This document shows, in pieces, positions 1 through 4,914 of a stretch of DNA of 9,840 nt (position 1 is the first letter of the stretch; every line of letters starts with the position of its first letter). The position numbers were made by a program, and so were the translations under genes. Source of the DNA: an archaeon (lineage in GTDB: Archaea; Hydrothermarchaeota; Hydrothermarchaeia; JALTZZ01; JALUTC01); NCBI GenBank assembly GCA_027051265.1, contig JALTZH010000209.1, forward strand, positions 1 through 9,840, read 5' to 3'. Below the pieces are notes generated by a model. The model had not been told where the DNA came from. It was given only the letters and a program-made list of their open reading frames with translations, and did no database searches.

Positions 1-1
1 A

Positions 2-142
2 AATAAGAGAACGGAGAAAAAAATTCTAATAGATATAAAAGATCATATAAACTTTTTTCTGAAGCTTATGAAAACTGCAAAAGAATTTCATATTGGTTCG
101 AGAAGAATTAAAGTTATGAGAATGTTATCCTTTCCTAAATAG
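2..142 (+). CDS. C-terminal end of an unidentified gene (5' part outside window)
   Basis: One frame is open from the left edge of the window to a TAG at 140-142, giving 46 codons. The visible peptide is basic and ends with residues RRIKVMRMLSFPK. In DNA this A+T-rich, 46 codons without a stop is uncommon but possible by chance. The stop lies 2 nt before the antitoxin ATG, a spacing typical of co-transcribed genes. I do not recognise the peptide and see no diagnostic motif. It could be the tail of a real gene, perhaps one in an operon with vapBC, or a chance open frame. Confidence 0.35.
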   Translation, partial: NKRTEKKILIDIKDHINFFLKLMKTAKEFHIGSRRIKVMRMLSFPK

Positions 143-144
143 AT

Positions 145-345
145 ATGATGATAAAGGTCAGGTATGAGAAAGGCGTTTTGAAGCCTTTAGAGAGAGTTGA
201 ACTTGAAGAAGGGAAGGAATATATAATTGAGATTAAAGAAGACATCTATAATTACATAAAGAGGTATTATGGGAAGGTAAAAGGAGTTTATAAGTATAGA
301 AGTGATGAATTAGAGGAAATAATTTATGGAGAGAATATTTGTTGA
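145..345 (+). CDS. vapB: VapB-type antitoxin, DUF104/AF2212-like
   Basis: This 66-residue protein is predicted to bind and neutralise the PIN-domain toxin encoded next to it, and probably to bind its own promoter. The N-terminal half fits the DUF104 (AF2212-like) antitoxin pattern: an I-K-V-x-Y-E-x-G-V-L-K-P-L core at residues 3-15, then V-x-L-x-E-G-x-x-Y. This forms a small beta-rich DNA-binding half. The charged C-terminal half (IKRYYG to EEIIYG) would be the toxin-binding tail. Two ATGs stand in tandem at 145 and 148, and either could be the start. There is no clear Shine-Dalgarno motif upstream. The 3' end overlaps the toxin gene by 20 nt in another frame, as is usual for vapBC. The antitoxin assignment comes from family resemblance plus the toxin partner. 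Confidence 0.8.
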   Translation: MMIKVRYEKGVLKPLERVELEEGKEYIIEIKEDIYNYIKRYYGKVKGVYKYRSDELEEIIYGENIC

Positions 346-787
346 TTCAACAGTTTTTATAAAATATGCAAGAGGAGAAGACGATTTTCTTTTAAGACTA
401 GTAGGTAACGAGCTTTATACTTCTATAAACGTTTTCGAAGAATGTTTTTATAAGCTTTTGCTTTTAAAATGTGGAGATATAACAGGAAAAATTTCTGTAT
501 ATAAGTTAAAAGATTCTTTGAAGAAAAATTACAATGCTTTTAAAGGTGTTTTCGAATTTATGGATTTTTTTGAAAGTTTGCTTTCTATGAAAGTAGTTCA
601 TTTACTGCAGATTAATTTCAAAGTATTAAAAATTATGAGAGAAATTGTCAAGAAGTATAGGCTTCTTCCGAATGATGCTCTTATAGCAGCTACTTGTAAA
701 TATTATGGAATTAAAAAAATTGCAACATTCGATGATGACTTTAAAAAAGTAGATTTCCTTAAGGTCATTGATCAATTAAAGTTATAA
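326..787 (+). CDS. vapC: VapC-type PIN-domain ribonuclease toxin
   Basis: This 153-residue protein has the PIN-domain layout of VapC toxins, which are Mg2+-dependent RNases that cleave tRNA or rRNA when freed from antitoxin. The acidic residues are in place: D7 in FVDSTVFI, E38/E39 in INVFEECFY, D117 in LLPNDALIAATC, and D136-D138 in IATFDDDF. Length is slightly above the usual 130-145 residues. A GAGGA Shine-Dalgarno motif at 313-317 lies 8 nt before the ATG inside vapB, which fixes this start and implies translation from the vapBC transcript. All active-site residues are present, so the toxin looks intact. Its RNA target cannot be read from sequence. TA pairs of this type are often horizontally acquired, and the flanking sequence here is compatible with that. 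Confidence 0.88.
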   Translation: MERIFVDSTVFIKYARGEDDFLLRLVGNELYTSINVFEECFYKLLLLKCGDITGKISVYKLKDSLKKNYNAFKGVFEFMDFFESLLSMKVVHLLQINFKVLKIMREIVKKYRLLPNDALIAATCKYYGIKKIATFDDDFKKVDFLKVIDQLKL

Positions 788-791
788 ATAA

Positions 792-812
792 ACTAATCCT
801 CTATAAATTAGT
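792..812 (+). repeat. Small inverted repeat just after vapC
   Basis: ACTAAT at 792-797 pairs with ATTAGT at 807-812 across a 9-nt loop, starting 5 nt after the vapC stop. It may form a weak hairpin at the end of the vapBC transcript. A 6-bp A+T-rich dyad can easily occur by chance here. Confidence 0.25.
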
Positions 813-849
813 ATTATATGCCCCACTCCAATTATAAAGAGATTGAGCA

Positions 850-873
850 AGCTCTGTCCTTTAGGGCAAGGCT
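850..873 (+). repeat. G+C-rich hairpin, resembling an IS200/IS605 (TnpB) end or structured RNA
   Basis: The arms 850-859 (AGCTCTGTCC) and 864-873 (GGGCAAGGCT) pair in RNA over ten positions: seven Watson-Crick pairs, two G-U wobbles and one C-A mismatch. They close a UUUA tetraloop at 860-863. The block from about 819 to 873 is clearly richer in G+C than everything around it. It starts with GCCCCACTCC, and its TGCCC (819-823) could alternatively pair with GGGCA (864-868). Short hairpins with UUUA-type loops and GCCCC tracts are familiar at the right ends of IS200/IS605-type elements and TnpB omega-RNAs. I recall that resemblance and have not tested it. No transposase gene is present. A terminator or small RNA is an alternative. 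Confidence 0.45.
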
Positions 874-897
874 ACTAACTAGTTTAAATTATTCTAT

Positions 898-929
898 TAT
901 ATTAGATTTTATTTATATTAGATTCTATT
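898..929 (+). repeat. 16-bp tandem direct repeat upstream of cobQ
   Basis: Two adjacent copies of TATATTAGATTYTATT occupy 898-913 and 914-929 and differ at one position (T or C). A partial copy of the unit's 3' half (ATTCTATT) precedes them at 891-898. The repeat lies 20-51 nt upstream of the cobQ ATG and contains TATA-like sequence (TTTATATTA at 912-920). It may therefore be part of the cobQ promoter or a regulator-binding array. Slippage-derived A+T-rich repeats without function are also possible. Confidence 0.55.
912..920 (+). promoter_or_regulatory. Candidate TATA box for cobQ
   Basis: TTTATATTA is centred about 33 nt before the cobQ ATG. An archaeal TATA box is normally centred about 26 nt before the transcript start, so this would give a nearly leaderless mRNA. 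That agrees with the absence of a Shine-Dalgarno motif before 949. The background is so A+T-rich that the call is weak. Confidence 0.3.
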
Positions 930-948
930 AAGATAAATTATTTATGAT

Positions 949-2340
949 ATGGGTCAACTAATGATACAAGGAACTGCATCAAATGTTGGAAAATCGTTAA
1001 CTGTTTTAGCTCTTTGTAAAATATTTAAGAAGGAAGGATTTAACGTTGCACCATTTAAGCCTCAAAACATGTCACTAAATTCAATAGTTACAGAAAATGA
1101 TGAAGAGATTTCATATATACAATATTTACAAGCTAAAGCATGTAATGCTACAATAGATTCACGAATAAATCCTATATTGTTAAAACCAATGGGTAATGGT
1201 GTTGTTGAAGTTATAGTGAGAGGAAAACATTATAAAGATATGAGAACTAGTGAATATTACGATTTTTTAACAAAACATGGTAAACATGTTATTAAAGAAT
1301 CTTATGAATCCTTACGAAAGGAATACGATACCATAATATCGGAAGGTGCTGGATCACCAGCGGAAATAAATTTATACGAATTTGATTATGCAAACATGAA
1401 ATTTGCTGAGATGTTTAACATTCCTACAATAATAGTCTGTGATATAGAAAGAGGAGGGGCTTTTGCATCATTATATGGAACGTTTATGTTGTTAAAGAAA
1501 AGACATAAAAAGTTGGTTAGAGGATTTATAATAAATAAATTCAGAGGAGATAAAAGGTTATTATATCCTGGATTAAAATACATTGAAAAAAAGCTCGGAA
1601 GAAAGATTTTTGGAGTAATACCTTATATAAATGATATAAGAATATTTGAAGATTCTTTAGATTTAAAAGACTTTGGAAGTAAGAAGATTGGTGTGATACG
1701 ATATCCAACACTTAGTATATATGAAGATTTAATATATCTTGGAAACTATTCTTTTATAAACGATAAAAATGATATCGATAAATTTGATGTCATTATATTA
1801 CCTGGAAGTAAAAATGTTATCAACGATTTGATGTGGTTAAAACGTAGTGGAATTGCTGAGGAATTAAAAAGAATTGTTGGAAGAAAACTCATAATAGGTA
1901 TATGTGGCGGATATCAAATGTTAACAAAAAAGATATATTATAATAATGAAACATATAAGGGGTTAGGTCTAATAGATGCTTACACCTATTATAAAAGTAA
2001 TAAAATTGTAAGAAGAGTTAAAGCTAAATTTTTGTACGAAGATTTTGAAATAGATGGATTTGAAATCAGATTTGGTAGAATAGTACAATTAAAGGGATAT
2101 GCGTTTAAAACTAATTATGGATACGATGGATTTATAGATTTTAACAAAAAAATAATAGCAACAAACATTCATGGACTGTTTAAAAGCAAAGCGTTTAGGA
2201 ACTTTCTTAAAAAACGGTTTAACATTACTTTCTATGAAATCGATATAAATAAGGAGATCAACAGAATATCAAAAGTTTTTAAAGAGAACATCGATATAAT
2301 AAAATTGGTTGAAATATTAAAATCTCAAAAAACAATATAA
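949..2340 (+). CDS. cobQ: Cobyric acid synthase (glutamine-hydrolysing)
   Basis: This 463-residue cytoplasmic enzyme (CobQ/CbiP) uses ATP and glutamine to amidate four side-chain carboxylates of adenosylcobyrinic acid a,c-diamide, giving adenosylcobyric acid in cobalamin synthesis. The N-terminal dethiobiotin-synthetase-like ATPase domain shows the P-loop GTASNVGKS (residues 8-16), FKPQNMSLNS, NPILLKPMGNG, EGAGSPAEINL, CDIERGGAFASLYGT and GFIINKFRGD. The C-terminal class I glutamine amidotransferase domain shows ILPGSKN, GICGGYQML with nucleophile C319, and NIHGLF with H408. The usual YEIHxG motif reads FEIRFG, with Arg at residue 374. Length is slightly below the usual 480-500. The ATG at 949 has no Shine-Dalgarno motif; an in-frame ATG at 961 is an alternative. 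No other cobalamin gene is nearby, so substrate synthesis or salvage must be encoded elsewhere. Confidence 0.95.
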   Translation: MGQLMIQGTASNVGKSLTVLALCKIFKKEGFNVAPFKPQNMSLNSIVTENDEEISYIQYLQAKACNATIDSRINPILLKPMGNGVVEVIVRGKHYKDMRTSEYYDFLTKHGKHVIKESYESLRKEYDTIISEGAGSPAEINLYEFDYANMKFAEMFNIPTIIVCDIERGGAFASLYGTFMLLKKRHKKLVRGFIINKFRGDKRLLYPGLKYIEKKLGRKIFGVIPYINDIRIFEDSLDLKDFGSKKIGVIRYPTLSIYEDLIYLGNYSFINDKNDIDKFDVIILPGSKNVINDLMWLKRSGIAEELKRIVGRKLIIGICGGYQMLTKKIYYNNETYKGLGLIDAYTYYKSNKIVRRVKAKFLYEDFEIDGFEIRFGRIVQLKGYAFKTNYGYDGFIDFNKKIIATNIHGLFKSKAFRNFLKKRFNITFYEIDINKEINRISKVFKENIDIIKLVEILKSQKTI

Positions 2341-2342
2341 TT

Positions 2343-3263
2343 TTATATATAATTTATAATAATATTGTCCTTCTTTATGTCAATACACATTAAATCTTTA
2401 GCAGCATATGTGTTTTTAAATACGTTTCTCGCTTCATTCTCTAGTACAGTAACATCTTTATATCTTGAACTTACATGTATTAGGAATAAGTATTTTGCAC
2501 CATATTTCTTTGCAACATTGGCAGCCTGTTTTGCAGTAGAGTGATATTTCACATAGGCTTCATTTCTTAGATTATCATCAAACGTAGCATCATGTATTAA
2601 TATAGAATCTCGTATGTAATTAGCAATCCTATCAGTGGGTCTTGTATCGGATGTGTAGACAATTCTTATACCTTTTTTTTCCTCACCAAGTACCATTTCT
2701 GGTGTGATTAATTTCCCGTTATAAACTATACATTTTCCTTCCTTTAAAGCTTTAAACCAAGGTCCGGGTTTTAATCCAAGTGCAGCTGCTTTTTCTATAT
2801 CGAATTTTTTTCCTTTTTTTTCTTCAAAAATTATCGAGTAAGTTTCGATTGAATGATCAACAAGTCTTGTTATTATTTTATAATTTTTTTCCTCAACAGT
2901 AAATCCATCTGAGATTTCTACAGGTATCAAATCGAAATCAATATCATAAACACTTAACTCTTTTGCTATCTCTACAATTCTTATTATACCTTTAGGACCA
3001 TAAATATACAGCGGTGACTCTCTACCAAAAAAAGACATGGATTGTATTAAACCAAATAATCCTAGAAAATGATCTCCATGAAGATGTGTTATAAATATTT
3101 TGGATACTTTCATTGGACTTATTTTTGCTCTAACCATCTGTCTCTGTGTACCTTCACCACAATCTAACAGAATTATTTCACCCTCATATATTAGAGCTAT
3201 TGATATATGATTTCTATCCTTTGTAGGTACAGCACCACTTGTTCCTAAGAATATTATTCTCAT
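2343..3263 (-). CDS. rnz: Ribonuclease Z (tRNA 3' endonuclease)
   Basis: This roughly 306-residue short-form tRNase Z is a metallo-beta-lactamase-fold Zn enzyme that cuts the 3' trailer from precursor tRNAs. Visible motifs are FLGTSGAVPTKDRNH, LLDCGEGTQRQM, the metal-binding THLHGDH (residues 59-65), VDH (H137), TSDT (D206), HDATF (H224), HST (H241) and LIH (H263). A short exosite arm with GLKPGPWF at about 163-170 is also present. I chose the ATG at 3263 because family members start directly at M-x-x-x-FLGTSG. A TTG at 3284 would add seven residues and overlap the upstream gene by 8 nt. With the ATG, the gene starts 13 nt after the GH130 stop, so co-transcription is likely. Its stop is 2 nt from the convergent cobQ stop, leaving no room for a separate terminator. 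Confidence 0.95.
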   Translation of the reverse strand: MRIIFLGTSGAVPTKDRNHISIALIYEGEIILLDCGEGTQRQMVRAKISPMKVSKIFITHLHGDHFLGLFGLIQSMSFFGRESPLYIYGPKGIIRIVEIAKELSVYDIDFDLIPVEISDGFTVEEKNYKIITRLVDHSIETYSIIFEEKKGKKFDIEKAAALGLKPGPWFKALKEGKCIVYNGKLITPEMVLGEEKKGIRIVYTSDTRPTDRIANYIRDSILIHDATFDDNLRNEAYVKYHSTAKQAANVAKKYGAKYLFLIHVSSRYKDVTVLENEARNVFKNTYAAKDLMCIDIKKDNIIINYI

Positions 3264-3276
3264 AAAAACATAAAAA

Positions 3277-4377
3277 TTATTCAAGAATACCTTTATCCAA
3301 CTCGTTTAATAACTCATCAATATCAATAAGACCAAAACCAGTAAAATAATCCGCTGCACCATAAATCACAAGGATTCCATCATTAACTTTAACTGCACCA
3401 CACGGAAAAACAACATATGGTCTATCACCATATAATTCATAAATCTCTTTTGGTTCAAATATATATGTCCTAGTAATAGCCGTAGGTATAAGACCTTCCT
3501 CTTTTCTATATTCAAGTAAAGCAGCAAATGCTCTATAAGCTTCTATATATTGATCAACGCCATGTATAAGTATTATAAACTTGTTTTTAGATATTTCTAC
3601 CGGAGGTGTGCTCCATCCTATCTTTTTCTCGAATTTTGTTTCTTTCATAACAATTTTAGAATCCTTCAATACTATCTCTTTTAGTGTATTTTTTTCGATA
3701 CTGAATTTCTCTAACTCATTTAAAACTTTACTATCGAATTTACTTATTGTACAATAATGCCTTTCCGTACCATTTTTTAATATTACATGTGGTCTATGTA
3801 GTAGGTAAACATCCTCATTTATTTTTAACATCAACGAGTCTTTATCACTTATGACATTATCTCTTATATGTGTTTCATGGACGAACGCGCAGACCTTTTG
3901 CCATGAATCTTTAGATTTTTCATAAGCTAAAACTGGTAAGGTTCTTTCTTTACGAACAACGGGATTAAAATACCATATTGTTCTGCCTGTGTAAATCATG
4001 AACTTCTTCTCATTTAACTTAAATGCCCTTGGATCTTCACAACCGTAGATATCTTGTTTTACATCTGGTTTTATAACGATTTCAGCAGAATAATGCGTAT
4101 TACTAACGGTTCCTGATAATATATCGTCAAGTAATACTTCAATTTTAACGATAGAGGAGATGTACATGTAATAACCTGTTATTATTCTAGCATATATTTT
4201 TACGATATCATTCTCTAATATACCTGTTGCGTTAAATATAGCGTGTGGCGTATCTATTGGAAAATTTCTCAGATGAATATTATTTGGTGCTAAGATTCCA
4301 AGTCTCTTAACGATGTCTTTTGTTTTAAATTCTCGAAGCATACAAATTTTGTTACAAAATTCATGTTCTTTGTACAT
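3277..4377 (-). CDS. GH130 / COG2152 family glycosidase or mannoside phosphorylase
   Basis: This 366-residue protein has no signal peptide and is probably cytoplasmic. It carries the pattern of glycoside hydrolase family 130 (former DUF377, COG2152 PH1107-related), five-bladed beta-propeller enzymes acting mainly on beta-mannosides by phosphorolysis or, in some subfamilies, hydrolysis. Visible motifs in order are HAIFNAT (45-51), GCEDPRAF (112-119) with the conserved EDPR Asp115 as likely proton donor, KDSLML then LLHRPHV (179-198), GWSTPPVEI (254-262), LIHGV (270-274), FPCGAV (324-329) and IYGAADYFTGFGLID (338-352). I cannot tell phosphorylase from hydrolase, nor the sugar. The gene begins about 48 nt after the ATP-cone stop and leads into RNase Z. 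No sugar transporter or other carbohydrate gene is nearby, so the context does not suggest a substrate. Confidence 0.85.
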   Translation of the reverse strand: MYKEHEFCNKICMLREFKTKDIVKRLGILAPNNIHLRNFPIDTPHAIFNATGILENDIVKIYARIITGYYMYISSIVKIEVLLDDILSGTVSNTHYSAEIVIKPDVKQDIYGCEDPRAFKLNEKKFMIYTGRTIWYFNPVVRKERTLPVLAYEKSKDSWQKVCAFVHETHIRDNVISDKDSLMLKINEDVYLLHRPHVILKNGTERHYCTISKFDSKVLNELEKFSIEKNTLKEIVLKDSKIVMKETKFEKKIGWSTPPVEISKNKFIILIHGVDQYIEAYRAFAALLEYRKEEGLIPTAITRTYIFEPKEIYELYGDRPYVVFPCGAVKVNDGILVIYGAADYFTGFGLIDIDELLNELDKGILE

Positions 4378-4395
4378 AAATTATATATAACTTTT

Positions 4396-4419
4396 AAATA
4401 AAAAATATAAAAAAAAGAA
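4396..4419 (-). terminator. Candidate T-tract terminator after the ATP-cone gene
   Basis: Read on the minus strand, this spacer carries runs of eight and six T separated by a few bases, just after the ATP-cone stop. Archaeal transcription commonly ends at such T-tracts without a hairpin. The same spacer would also have to carry the GH130 promoter, for which TTTAAAAG (minus strand, 4391-4398) is a TATA-like candidate. Confidence 0.4.
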
Positions 4420-4425
4420 TATTTA

Positions 4426-4710
4426 TTATTGTTTTAATTCTTCTTCTGTCTTTCTTCTTTTTACAGCTCGATCAAATATAATCCAATTTTTATACCATTC
4501 TTCATTTTCTTTTTTTAATAACTCCAAGATTCTTCTTGTAAGTTCTTTAGCAGATACTTCTCTAACATTTCTTGATAAAAGTTCTGCTTCGATAATTTTT
4601 GCAATCTTTCTAGCAACTTCCACATCTGCTCCTGTTTTTAAGACACTAACAACTACCTTTTCATATACAAAAGGCTCTTTTCTACCATCTCTTTTAATAA
4701 CTTCAATCAT
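4426..4710 (-). CDS. Stand-alone ATP-cone domain protein
   Basis: This 94-residue protein is essentially one ATP-cone domain, the ATP/dATP-sensing module otherwise found at the N terminus of ribonucleotide reductases and in the NrdR repressor. The pattern starts at once (IEVIKRDGRKEPFVYEKVVVSVLKTGAD, split as strand-turn-helix) and continues with VSAKELTRRILELL and a basic end, IIFDRAVKRRKTEEEL. No zinc ribbon of the NrdR type and no reductase domain is attached. The ATG at 4710 is preceded by GAGGT about 7 nt upstream, a clear Shine-Dalgarno motif. This excludes the longer TTG start at 4740. No ribonucleotide reductase gene lies in the window. The role is unknown; a nucleotide-responsive regulator or partner subunit is an inference. 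Confidence 0.8.
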   Translation of the reverse strand: MIEVIKRDGRKEPFVYEKVVVSVLKTGADVEVARKIAKIIEAELLSRNVREVSAKELTRRILELLKKENEEWYKNWIIFDRAVKRRKTEEELKQ

Positions 4711-4855
4711 AAAGATAACCTCACAAATTTTTCCGAACAAATTATTTTAACATATCATGTCAAATATTTTTCTAAATTAAATATATTTTTTAACAATTTA
4801 AAAAAATTAAAAATTTTGATCCTTTCTTTCAAAAACTTTAAAAGGAATAAAAAGT

Positions 4856-4879
4856 TTGTTAATTTAAATCGATTAACAA
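4856..4879. promoter_or_regulatory. 8-bp inverted repeat upstream of moeA, candidate operator
   Basis: TTGTTAAT (4856-4863) and ATTAACAA (4872-4879) form a perfect dyad with an 8-nt spacer, centred about 47 nt before the proposed moeA ATG. A TATA-like CTTTAAAAGG lies just upstream at 4836-4845, so the dyad could overlap the transcript start and act as an operator. The 204-nt divergent region between the ATP-cone gene and moeA is otherwise plain A+T-rich sequence. Dyads of this size in such DNA can arise by chance. Confidence 0.35.
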
Positions 4880-4914
4880 TAAATAATAAAACAAAAATAG
4901 AAATATATTCTTTT

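Noticed and set aside
788-948. tRNA or C/D-box sRNA in the vapC-cobQ spacer
   Set aside because: No cloverleaf, T-loop GTTCRA, or paired C (RTGATGA) and D (CTGA) boxes could be found; only the simple hairpin is supported.
1386-1583. Minus-strand open frame inside cobQ
   Set aside because: It lies fully opposite conserved CobQ motifs and has no recognisable features, so it is a shadow frame.
3264-3284. TTG start for RNase Z overlapping the GH130 gene
   Set aside because: Family members begin at the M-x-x-x-FLGTSG strand. The extra residues have no match and an ATG is available.
4426-4710. NrdR repressor
   Set aside because: The N-terminal CxxC zinc ribbon required for NrdR is absent; only the ATP-cone is present.
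4711-4740. Longer TTG start for the ATP-cone gene
   Set aside because: A GAGGT ribosome binding site sits inside this stretch, correctly spaced for the ATG at 4710, where the domain begins.
4816-4914. N-terminal extension of moeA from a TTG start
   Set aside because: It adds 33 Lys/Asn-rich residues translated from low-complexity A+T-rich promoter-like DNA. MoeA homology begins right at the ATG at 4915.
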